Positions 1 to 5,859 of a stretch of DNA of 11,185 nucleotides are shown in pieces. Origin of the DNA: UBA1172 sp049889655 (GTDB taxonomy: Bacteria > Pseudomonadota > Alphaproteobacteria > Puniceispirillales > UBA1172); contig JBMHCY010000041.1 in NCBI GenBank assembly GCA_049889655.1, forward strand, positions 1-11,185, given 5' to 3'. The notes beneath the pieces are model-generated. The model saw only the letters and a list, made by a program, of their open reading frames with translations. It searched no databases and had not been told where the DNA came from. How positions within the stretch are numbered: the stretch's first letter is position 1; each line of letters begins with the position of its first letter. Both the position numbers and the translations under genes were made by a program.

Positions 1-236
1 GAGGCAATGGCTTCACTGTTGTTGCTGGTCGGCAGATAGGTGCGGCGGGTGCGATCAAACTCACGGGCGGCCTCTATGGCGCTCACTTCAACAGTACCGA
101 CCTTGATGGCACTGTCATTGCTCGCCACTGTCCGGAACACATCCCCGATACCCCAGAGCGCAAAGCCCACGGCCAGAATCACGAGGAAAATTTGCATCGG
201 GGTGGATTTCGCACCTTCGCGCATGGATTTCAGCAT
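1..236 (-). CDS. ppiD: PpiD/SurA-N-type peptidylprolyl isomerase, N-terminal part (runs off window)
   Basis: Partial gene; only the first 78 codons are present. The peptide begins MLKSMREGAKSTPMQ, then has one hydrophobic segment (about residues 14-31, containing FALWGIGD). This basic start, single membrane anchor and FALWGIGDVFR-like turn are typical of the inner-membrane periplasmic chaperone PpiD and related SurA-N proteins of alphaproteobacteria. After the anchor the chain continues into a soluble, presumably periplasmic part (VGTVEVSAIEAAREFDRTRR), which matches the start of the SurA-like N-terminal domain. The parvulin PPIase domain would lie beyond the window edge. The start at 236 is the first ATG that keeps the MLKSMREG head; an ATG at 224 is also possible. 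No strong ribosome binding site is seen. The gene is divergent from tpiA, as in many alphaproteobacteria. The family call is firm; whether the PPIase domain is intact cannot be seen. Confidence 0.82.
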   Translation of the reverse strand, partial: MLKSMREGAKSTPMQIFLVILAVGFALWGIGDVFRTVASNDSAIKVGTVEVSAIEAAREFDRTRRTYLPTSNNSEAIA

Positions 237-401
237 GGAAACATCTCGTCTTGTCACTATGTGGCGTTAAACGCGTTGATAGCACAGTTATGGCGCAACG
301 TGGCCGTAAGGGCAAGACGTGCTTTTTGTGAATTCAGCCGTTCTCCCTTTCTTTTCAGCGCCTCTTTGCAAGATTGTCCGAATATGCGATAGGGAATGAT
401 C
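237..401. promoter_or_regulatory. Divergent intergenic region ppiD/tpiA
   Basis: This 165-base gap must carry the start signals for both ppiD (minus) and tpiA (plus). It holds small nested palindromes at 264-277: GCGTTAAACGC at 264-274, overlapping AACGCGTT at 270-277. I could not find a convincing -35/-10 pair on either strand. On the minus strand a CTATCA (277-282) followed by TAACGCC (263-269) resembles the CTATA/AACGCC arrangement before secG and pyrG. The role is inferred from position. Confidence 0.4.
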
Positions 402-1127
402 ATGATTATTGCTGGTAACTGGAAAATGAACCTGTCGAGGGATGAAGCTGTGGCCCTCGCCAGTGTGCTTGACGGGAAGATCAATGCGCTGCCCGGGCGT
501 GAGATCATTCTTTTCCCGCCTGCCATTCTGATCCCGGCTGTCGTCGCAGCTCTCAGCCCCGCAACGGCCATCGCGATAGGCGGGCAGGATTGCCATGCTG
601 AAGAGGCAGGGGCCCATACCGGTGATATCGCCGCTGTGATGCTGGCCGATGCAGGCTGCCGCCATGTCCTGGTCGGCCATTCCGAACGAAGGCAGAACCA
701 CGGTGAGGATGACCGCAGCATCGCTGCCAAGGCTGCAACCGCCCATGCCAATGGTCTTAGCCCGATGATCTGTGTCGGTGAAACACTGGAAGCCCGAGAG
801 GCCGGTTCGGCCCTCGATGTGGTCAGCCGTCAGATCCGTGATGCGGTTCCCGCTTCCCTGCCTGCGGGCGGGTTTGCCATCGCCTATGAACCTGTCTGGG
901 CGATCGGCACGGGTCGGGTGGCTTCGGTGGATGATATCGCTGCTATGCACGCGCATATCCGGGCTGAACTGGCCAGTCATCACAAGCAAACCCCCATTCT
1001 CTATGGTGGCTCCGTCAAGCCTGACAACGCTGCCGGTATTCTCAGCCTTGAAGGCGTGGATGGGGCGCTGGTCGGCGGTGCCAGCCTTGCTGCCGGGGAT
1101 TTCATGGCGATTGCCGAGACTGCCTGA
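402..1127 (+). CDS. tpiA: Triosephosphate isomerase
   Basis: Interconverts dihydroxyacetone phosphate and glyceraldehyde 3-phosphate in glycolysis and gluconeogenesis; cytosolic TIM barrel, normally a dimer. The 241-residue product has all expected motifs: GNWKMN with catalytic Lys8, GHSERR with His93, the AYEPVWAIGTG loop with catalytic base Glu163, and the phosphate-binding YGGSVKP (201-207) and GALVGGASL (221-229) segments. Length is slightly short for the family (about 250) but complete. Two in-frame ATGs occur in ATGATCATG. I chose 402 because AGGGA at 391-395 then sits 6 bases upstream; it would be only 0-1 base from the ATG at 396, which would add two residues. It heads the plus-strand series and is 81 bases from secG. 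Function is firm. Confidence 0.97.
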   Translation: MIIAGNWKMNLSRDEAVALASVLDGKINALPGREIILFPPAILIPAVVAALSPATAIAIGGQDCHAEEAGAHTGDIAAVMLADAGCRHVLVGHSERRQNHGEDDRSIAAKAATAHANGLSPMICVGETLEAREAGSALDVVSRQIRDAVPASLPAGGFAIAYEPVWAIGTGRVASVDDIAAMHAHIRAELASHHKQTPILYGGSVKPDNAAGILSLEGVDGALVGGASLAAGDFMAIAETA

Positions 1128-1128
1128 G

Positions 1129-1155
1129 CCTGGCGGCCCGGGGTGCTGTTTTTTT
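1129..1155 (+). terminator. Possible weak attenuator/terminator after tpiA
   Basis: Just after the tpiA stop, CCTGG (1129-1133) can pair with CCGGG (1138-1142), with one G-U pair, around a 4-base loop. A run of seven T follows at 1149-1155. The stem is short and the T run starts about 6 bases after it, so this would be an inefficient terminator at best. Partial read-through into secG is likely. Confidence 0.25.
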
Positions 1156-1185
1156 CTGGCACTATGGGGTGTGATTGGCTATAAC
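1156..1185 (+). promoter_or_regulatory. Candidate sigma70-type promoter for secG
   Basis: CTGGCA (1156-1161) matches TTGACA at 4 of 6 bases and is followed, after 18 bases, by TATAAC (1180-1185), which matches TATAAT at 5 of 6. Transcription would start near 1192, about 17 bases before the secG ATG. It lies just after the possible weak tpiA terminator, which fits a separate start for secG and the genes behind it. By-eye match only. Confidence 0.35.
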
Positions 1186-1208
1186 GCCCCCATTACGGAG
1201 TATAAGTG

Positions 1209-1532
1209 ATGACCACAATCATTCTGACTATCCATATCATTATCGCAGTAGCCCTTGTCGGGGTTATTCTGCTGCAGCGCAGTGAAGGCGGCGGTCTCGG
1301 GATCGGCGGCGGTGGTGGCCAGGGTGGTGGTTTCATGACAGCACGGGGCACTGCCAATGTCCTGACCCGGGCGACAACCCTGCTGGCGGTCGCTTTTTTC
1401 TGCACGTCGATTGTGCTGGCGATTCTCGCTGGAGGCGGCACATCTTCCCGCTCGATCGTTGACGAGGTCATCGAAGAAAGCACCGATGCGCCGATTATCC
1501 CTGCAATTCCAACTGTTCCGACGGACCAGTAG
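1209..1532 (+). CDS. secG: Protein translocase subunit SecG
   Basis: Small inner-membrane subunit that assists SecA-driven export through SecYEG. The 107-residue product shows the SecG plan: first membrane helix at about residues 4-22 (ending VGVILLQRSEGGG), a glycine-rich loop at 27-42, the conserved FMTARGTANVLTR-like segment, and a second helix at about 55-73. The tail is acidic and proline-rich (ESTDAPIIPAIPTVPTDQ), a low-complexity ending common in alphaproteobacterial SecG. GGAG at 1197-1200 lies 8 bases before ATG 1209. A GTG directly upstream at 1206 would add one residue and is less well placed. It sits between tpiA and pyrG, a conserved alphaproteobacterial arrangement. Identification is firm despite its small size. 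Confidence 0.93.
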   Translation: MTTIILTIHIIIAVALVGVILLQRSEGGGLGIGGGGGQGGGFMTARGTANVLTRATTLLAVAFFCTSIVLAILAGGGTSSRSIVDEVIEESTDAPIIPAIPTVPTDQ

Positions 1533-1558
1533 AAAAAATGAAAATATTTTCACCCTTC

Positions 1559-1586
1559 GGCGTTATCCTCTGCTATAGATAACGCC
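1559..1586 (+). promoter_or_regulatory. Perfect inverted repeat abutting the pyrG start codon
   Basis: GGCGTTATC (1559-1567) and GATAACGCC (1578-1586) are exact reverse complements with a 10-base spacer, ending one base before ATG 1588. No Shine-Dalgarno sequence precedes pyrG; this structure occupies its place. Inside the spacer and right arm lies CTATAGAT (1573-1580), a plausible alphaproteobacterial -10, with a weak -35 (TTCACC, 1549-1554) at a long spacing. If that -10 is used, transcription would start at or next to the ATG, giving a leaderless message, and the inverted repeat would be a DNA operator over the promoter. If transcription starts upstream, it would be an RNA hairpin covering the ribosome entry site. 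The repeat is seen directly; its role is inference. Confidence 0.6.
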
Positions 1587-1587
1587 C

Positions 1588-3216
1588 ATGCCTCGTTTTG
1601 TTTTTATCACTGGTGGTGTGGTCTCCTCTCTCGGGAAAGGACTTGCGTCAGCGGCTCTTGGTGCCCTGCTGCAGGCCCGCGGCTACAAAGTCCGCCTCCG
1701 CAAACTCGATCCCTATCTGAACGTTGATCCCGGCACCATGTCGCCGACCCAGCACGGTGAGGTTTTTGTCACCGATGACGGGGCGGAAACGGATCTTGAT
1801 CTCGGTCACTATGAACGTTTTACCGGTGTTCATGCCCGCAAATCCGATAACGTCACCACCGGCCGCATCTATTCCGATGTGCTGGCACGTGAACGGCGCG
1901 GTGATTATCTGGGGGCGACCATCCAGGTCATCCCTCATGTCACCAATGCCATCAAGGATTTCGTGCTTTCCGATCTGACCGATGAAGATTTCGTTCTCTG
2001 TGAGATCGGCGGCACGGTAGGGGATATTGAATCGCTGCCGTTCCTTGAGGCGATCCGCCAGTTGGGCAATGAGCTCGGCCGGGCGAAATCCTGTTTCATG
2101 CACGTCACGCTGCTGCCCTATATCGCCGTTGCCGGGGAGCTGAAAACCAAGCCGACCCAGCATTCTGTCAAGGAATTGCAATCGGTGGGGATACAGCCGG
2201 ATATCCTGCTCTGCCGGACAGAAATGGATATTCCGAAAGATCAGCGGGAAAAGATCGGTCTTTTCTGTAATGTCCGTGGCGAGGCTGTGATCAGTGCGCG
2301 TGATGCCTCTAGCATCTATCAGGTGCCGCTGATGTATCACAAAGAAGGGCTCGATATGGAAATCTGCAGGCATTTCGACCTGCCGCTCAATGAGCCTGAT
2401 CTCTCCACCTGGCACGATATTGTCAACATTGTCCAGAACCCTGAAGGTGAGGTGAATATTGCTGTTGTCGGCAAATACACAAGCCTGCTCGACAGTTATA
2501 AATCGCTGGCCGAAGCGCTTGTCCATGGCGGCATCAACAATAATGTCCGGGTGCGGATGAACTGGATCGACAGCGAGGCGTTTGAAACCGCCGACAACCC
2601 CATGCACCTGCTTGAAGATGCAGATGGCGTGCTGGTTCCCGGTGGCTTTGGTGAGCGCGGCTCCGAAGGCAAGATCAAAGCGATCACCCTTGCCCGGGAA
2701 AAGCAACTGCCGTTCCTCGGGATTTGCTTCGGGATGCAGATGGCGGTGATCGAAGCGGCGCGAAATCTTGCCGGTATTGCCGATGCCACCTCATCGGAGT
2801 TTGGCCCGGCCGAGAACCCGCTTGTCGGGCTCATGACCGAATGGACAAAGGGCAACGAAAAGCAAACCCGGTCCGCCGATGGTGATCTGGGCGGGACCAT
2901 GAGGCTCGGGTCCTACGATTGTGTTTTGGGCGAGGGCAGCCTTGCCCGGGAACTCTATGGCGCGGAGATGATCGAGGAACGCCACCGTCACCGCTATGAG
3001 GTGAATATCAACTACCGCAAGGTGCTTGAGGACCAGGGGCTGCGGTTCAGTGGTCTTTCTCCGGATGCGAACCTGCCGGAAATCGTTGAGCGCAGTGATC
3101 ATCCGTTTTTTGTCGGTGTTCAGTTCCATCCTGAGTTAAAATCCAAGCCGTTTGATCCCCATCCCCTGTTCAGCGGATTTATCAGCGCTGCCCGGGACCG
3201 GTCGAGGCTTGTATGA
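1588..3216 (+). CDS. pyrG: CTP synthase (glutamine-hydrolysing)
   Basis: Makes CTP from UTP, ATP and glutamine; cytosolic, and able to form tetramers and filaments in known bacteria. The 542 residues match the usual family length. The N-terminal amidoligase domain (about 1-268) has the P-loop GGVVSSLGKG at 9-18 and CEIGGTVGDIES at 138-149. The C-terminal class I glutamine amidotransferase domain (about 288-540) has the nucleophile Cys380 in GICFGMQ and the His514/Glu516 pair in QFHPE. The start is fixed by homology: MPRFVFITGGVVSS matches the conserved first residues, although no Shine-Dalgarno sequence precedes it. The stop overlaps kdsA by four bases (ATGA), implying translational coupling. 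CTP is needed downstream to activate Kdo, so pairing with kdsA makes metabolic sense. All key residues are present. Confidence 0.98.
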   Translation: MPRFVFITGGVVSSLGKGLASAALGALLQARGYKVRLRKLDPYLNVDPGTMSPTQHGEVFVTDDGAETDLDLGHYERFTGVHARKSDNVTTGRIYSDVLARERRGDYLGATIQVIPHVTNAIKDFVLSDLTDEDFVLCEIGGTVGDIESLPFLEAIRQLGNELGRAKSCFMHVTLLPYIAVAGELKTKPTQHSVKELQSVGIQPDILLCRTEMDIPKDQREKIGLFCNVRGEAVISARDASSIYQVPLMYHKEGLDMEICRHFDLPLNEPDLSTWHDIVNIVQNPEGEVNIAVVGKYTSLLDSYKSLAEALVHGGINNNVRVRMNWIDSEAFETADNPMHLLEDADGVLVPGGFGERGSEGKIKAITLAREKQLPFLGICFGMQMAVIEAARNLAGIADATSSEFGPAENPLVGLMTEWTKGNEKQTRSADGDLGGTMRLGSYDCVLGEGSLARELYGAEMIEERHRHRYEVNINYRKVLEDQGLRFSGLSPDANLPEIVERSDHPFFVGVQFHPELKSKPFDPHPLFSGFISAARDRSRLV

Positions 3217-4043
3217 ACACAGAACAGAAAACCGTCACGATTGGCGACCTCGCCTGCGGCAATGATCAGCCGATGATGCTGATTGCAGGGCCGTGTGCCA
3301 TCGAAAGCGAGGCCCATGCCCTTGATATGGCCGGGGCCCTGAAAGAGATTACCACCCGGCTGGGGATCGGTTTTATCTACAAATCATCCTTTGACAAGGC
3401 CAACCGGACGTCGCTTTCCTCATCCCGTGGCAGCGGTCTTGAGGCCGGGCTCAAGGTTTTTGAGGCTGTGAAGAAGGCCATGGGATGCCCTGTGCTGACC
3501 GATGTTCACCTGCCCGATCAATGTGCCGAAGTGGCTGCCGTGGTTGATGTGCTGCAAATCCCGGCCTTTCTCTGCCGCCAAACTGATTTGCTGGTCGCGG
3601 CGGCTGAAACCGGGCGTGTTGTCAATGTCAAGAAAGGCCAGTTTCTCGCCCCCTGGGATATGGCTCATGTTGTGGCCAAGGTTGCAGATTCGGGAAACCC
3701 GAACATTCTGTTGACCGAACGGGGAACCAGTTTCGGCTACAACACTCTTGTTTCCGATATGCGGGCGCTGCCGCAACTCGCTGCCACTGGCTATCCCGTG
3801 ATCTTCGATGCCACACATTCTGTCCAGCAGCCCGGCGGGCTCGGCGGGGCATCCGGCGGACAGCGGGAATTTGTTCCTGTGCTGGCCCGGGCGGCTGTCT
3901 CTGTCGGTGTAGCCGGGGTGTTTGTCGAAACCCACCAGGACCCGGATAACGCCCCCTCGGACGGCCCCAACATGGTGCCGCTTGCCGAAATGGAAGCCCT
4001 GCTGGAAAGGCTGATCCGGTTTGATCGCCTTGCCAAGGGTTGA
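3213..4043 (+). CDS. kdsA: 3-deoxy-8-phosphooctulonate synthase (Kdo-8-P synthase), metal-dependent type
   Basis: Condenses phosphoenolpyruvate with D-arabinose 5-phosphate to Kdo 8-phosphate, the first committed step to the Kdo of the lipopolysaccharide inner core. The 276 residues carry the family marks: KSSFDKANRTS (57-67), TDVH (96-99), IPAFLCRQTDL (116-126), NVKKGQF (138-144), FDATHSVQ (198-205) and the QREFVPVLARAA stretch. The AGPCAIES segment has Cys28 where metal-independent enzymes such as E. coli KdsA have Asn. With His202, Glu239 and Asp250 this completes the metal ligand set of class II enzymes. The start overlaps the pyrG stop (ATGA), with GAGG at 3204-3207 as a ribosome site. 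It lies 25 bases before eno, whose product, phosphoenolpyruvate, is its substrate. The FDKANR motif argues against a DAHP synthase. Confidence 0.96.
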   Translation: MNTEQKTVTIGDLACGNDQPMMLIAGPCAIESEAHALDMAGALKEITTRLGIGFIYKSSFDKANRTSLSSSRGSGLEAGLKVFEAVKKAMGCPVLTDVHLPDQCAEVAAVVDVLQIPAFLCRQTDLLVAAAETGRVVNVKKGQFLAPWDMAHVVAKVADSGNPNILLTERGTSFGYNTLVSDMRALPQLAATGYPVIFDATHSVQQPGGLGGASGGQREFVPVLARAAVSVGVAGVFVETHQDPDNAPSDGPNMVPLAEMEALLERLIRFDRLAKG

Positions 4044-4068
4044 TCCCAGAAAGAAAGAGAGAAGACCC

Positions 4069-5337
4069 ATGTCTGCCATCATTGATATCGTCGCCCGTCA
4101 AATTCTGGATTCGCGCGGTAACCCGACTGTCGAGGTCGATGTTGTTCTCGAGGACGGGGCTACAGGGCGCGCCGCCGTGCCTTCAGGGGCATCAACCGGG
4201 GCCTATGAGGCGGTTGAGCGGCGTGATGGGGGTTCCGCCTGGAACGGCAAAGGCGTTCAGGGCGCGATCGATGCAGTCAACAACGATATCTTTGCTATCC
4301 TTTCCGGCCGTGATGCACTTGATCAGAAAGCCCTCGACCATGACATGATCAGCCTTGACGGGACGGCAAACAAATCCCGCCTCGGGGCAAACGCCATTCT
4401 CGGGGTCAGCCTTGCTGTTGCCCGTGCTGCTGCTGCCTCGACGGGGCAGCCGCTGTGGCGGTATATCGGTGGCGTCCATGCCTCGGTTCTGCCGACACCG
4501 ATGATGAATATCCTCAATGGCGGTGCCCATGCCGACAATGCGCTTGATATCCAGGAAGTGATGATCATGCCGGTTGCTGCTGAAACCTTCAGCCAGGCGA
4601 TGCAGATCGGGGCCGAGATTTTCCATGCTCTCAAGGCTTTGCTCCACGATGCCGGGCTTTCCACGGCTGTCGGCGATGAGGGCGGCTTTGCCCCGGCCAT
4701 TGGCAGCACCACCGAGGCCATGGATTATATCCTGAAGGCCATCGAAAAGGCGGGGCAACGCCCGGGCGAAGATGTCATGATTGCGCTTGATGCTGCGGCG
4801 ACGGAGTTCTGCAATAAAGGAACCTACAGCCTTGCAGGGGAGGGTAAGACGCTCTCCGGCGATGAGATGATCGCCTTCTGGCAGGATATGGTGGGGCGTT
4901 ATCCGATCGTTTCGATCGAAGACCCTCTTGATGAGGATGACTGGTCGGGCTTCACGCAACTGACTGCCGCGATTGGCGACAAGGTCCAGCTGGTGGGGGA
5001 TGATCTTTTTGTGACCAACCCGCAGCGGCTCCGGCGGGGGATTGATGAAGCCGCCGGCAACGCGATCCTCATCAAGGTCAACCAGATCGGGACCCTGACC
5101 GAAACCCTCGATGCCATTGCCATGGCGCGCAAGGCTGGTTTCGGTGTTGTTATCTCGCACCGTTCCGGTGAAACCGAAGACAGTTTCATCGCCGACCTTG
5201 CCGTGGCCACCAATGCCGGCCAGATCAAGACCGGCTCGCTCTCACGCTCTGACCGCATGGCAAAATACAATCAGCTGCTTCGGATTGAGGAAGAACTCGG
5301 GCTGAGTGCTGTCTATCAGGGCGCTTTCCGCGGCTGA
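4069..5337 (+). CDS. eno: Enolase (phosphopyruvate hydratase)
   Basis: Interconverts 2-phosphoglycerate and phosphoenolpyruvate; cytosolic Mg-dependent enzyme. The 422 residues are near the usual 425-430. Visible marks: the SGASTGAYEA loop (39-48), GGAHADN with His154, catalytic Glu204 in GDEGGFAP, metal ligands Asp241, Glu284 (SIEDP) and Asp311/312 (VGDD), catalytic Lys336 in the ILIKVNQIGTLTET signature, and SHRSGETED (363-371) with His364. The start at 4069 gives the standard MSAIIDIVARQILDSRG opening and has GAGAG at 4057-4061 ahead of it. The reading frame is open upstream back into kdsA, but those codons are not enolase-like. It is co-directional with kdsA and probably in the same transcript. 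No clear terminator follows it. Confidence 0.98.
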   Translation: MSAIIDIVARQILDSRGNPTVEVDVVLEDGATGRAAVPSGASTGAYEAVERRDGGSAWNGKGVQGAIDAVNNDIFAILSGRDALDQKALDHDMISLDGTANKSRLGANAILGVSLAVARAAAASTGQPLWRYIGGVHASVLPTPMMNILNGGAHADNALDIQEVMIMPVAAETFSQAMQIGAEIFHALKALLHDAGLSTAVGDEGGFAPAIGSTTEAMDYILKAIEKAGQRPGEDVMIALDAAATEFCNKGTYSLAGEGKTLSGDEMIAFWQDMVGRYPIVSIEDPLDEDDWSGFTQLTAAIGDKVQLVGDDLFVTNPQRLRRGIDEAAGNAILIKVNQIGTLTETLDAIAMARKAGFGVVISHRSGETEDSFIADLAVATNAGQIKTGSLSRSDRMAKYNQLLRIEEELGLSAVYQGAFRG

Positions 5338-5359
5338 TCATTTTTCTCAATTTTCCTGC

Positions 5360-5388
5360 TTGACCGGCGAATCAGTTTTTGATTCAAT
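5360..5388 (+). promoter_or_regulatory. Candidate ftsB promoter
   Basis: TTGACC (5360-5365, within CTTGACC, a good alphaproteobacterial -35) is followed after 17 bases by TTCAAT (5383-5388), which matches TATAAT at 4 of 6. Two GANTC sites fall between or on these boxes (5369-5373 and 5381-5385). A second AT-rich box, TATTAA (5394-5399), has no matching -35. By-eye assignment. Confidence 0.4.
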
Positions 5389-5425
5389 GTTCCTATTAAA
5401 GCGAATCGCTTTGAATCAACGATTC
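5369..5425. promoter_or_regulatory. Cluster of five GANTC (CcrM-type methylation) sites upstream of ftsB
   Basis: GANTC occurs at 5369-5373, 5381-5385, 5403-5407, 5413-5417 and 5421-5425: five sites in 57 bases. Elsewhere in the window I counted only about nine. GANTC is the target of the cell-cycle DNA methyltransferase CcrM in alphaproteobacteria, and in Caulobacter methylated GANTC sites in promoters recruit GcrA. The sites lie between eno and the cell-division gene ftsB. The cluster is seen directly; methylation and regulation are inferred. Confidence 0.6.
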
Positions 5426-5427
5426 GC
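5379..5427. repeat. Nested inverted repeats in the ftsB leader
   Basis: GCGAATCG (5401-5408) and CGATTCGC (5420-5427) are exact reverse complements around an 11-base loop, ending five bases before the AGGAGG ribosome site. The loop contains TTGAATCAA (5411-5419), an exact reverse complement of TTGATTCAA at 5379-5387. In RNA the two pairings would exclude one another. The arms contain the GANTC sites, so the symmetry may partly reflect that palindromic motif. Confidence 0.6.
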
Positions 5428-5443
5428 ATCGCAGGAGGCGCCA

Positions 5444-5755
5444 ATGACCAGTGTATCGAAAGAACGTGTTTCCTCGTTCAGCATTCTGGCTCTGGGCATT
5501 TTCGGTGCTGTCTTCTTCATCATTCACAGTCTTGGTCTCGGCGACACCCGGGGATACAGTTCGCTCGACCGCATCGATCAGGAAATCCGTCAGGCCGAGG
5601 AACAACTGGCCGCCCTCGTTGATCAGCGGCAGTGGCTTGAAAAGAGAATCGACCTTGTTTCCGAAAGTCAGGTTGATGCCGATCTGCTCGGTGAACTGGC
5701 CCGTCGCGAGATGGGTCTCTATGCTACTGATGATATTGTTATCAATCTTAACTAA
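5444..5755 (+). CDS. ftsB: FtsB/DivIC-family septum formation initiator
   Basis: Small bitopic division protein; in known bacteria FtsB forms a complex with FtsL and FtsQ and helps activate septal peptidoglycan synthesis. The 103-residue product has a short cytosolic head, one membrane helix (about 12-30, LALGIFGAVFFIIHSLGL), a predicted coiled coil (about 42-72, IDQEIRQAEEQLAALVDQR) and the conserved tail DLLGELARREMGLYATDDIVI. That order and the LARREMG motif define the family. The start at 5444 is set by a perfect AGGAGG (5433-5438) five bases upstream; the frame is open earlier, but those codons lie in the inverted-repeat leader. It stands between eno and pdhA, a common alphaproteobacterial position. 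An alternative name in annotations is septum formation initiator family protein. Confidence 0.9.
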   Translation: MTSVSKERVSSFSILALGIFGAVFFIIHSLGLGDTRGYSSLDRIDQEIRQAEEQLAALVDQRQWLEKRIDLVSESQVDADLLGELARREMGLYATDDIVINLN

Positions 5756-5783
5756 TTTCAGTTAAATATATATAAATCACTGA

Positions 5784-5814
5784 TATTGTACTGTTTTTAA
5801 TTATTGTATAATTT
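5784..5814 (+). promoter_or_regulatory. Candidate promoter of the pdhABC-lpd operon
   Basis: The 104-base gap before pdhA is very AT-rich and contains a perfect TATAAT at 5807-5812. Upstream, TATTGT (5784-5789, 17-base spacing) or TTGTAC (5786-5791, 15-base spacing) could act as a weak -35. The -10 lies in a short palindrome, AATTAT-TGT-ATAATT (5799-5813), a possible regulator site. The AT stretch at 5760-5777 could act as an UP-like element. Confidence 0.5.
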
Positions 5815-5859
5815 CCAGATTCCGGCATGATGAGGCTACCTATACAGGAGGTCATGATC

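Noticed and set aside
1157..1174. TGGCAC before secG as a sigma54 -24 element
   Set aside because: The required GC-containing -12 element is missing at the right spacing.
1648..2706. Long open frame (352 codons) on the minus strand inside pyrG
   Set aside because: It lies antisense to a complete, motif-rich CTP synthase; no family resemblance in the translation. High-GC antisense shadow.
3946..3955. Further copy of GATAACGCC within kdsA
   Set aside because: It is simply the codons for Asp-Asn-Ala in the conserved DPDNAPSD motif.
5338..5358. Rho-independent terminator after eno
   Set aside because: There is a short T run (5341-5345) but no stable GC stem in front of it.
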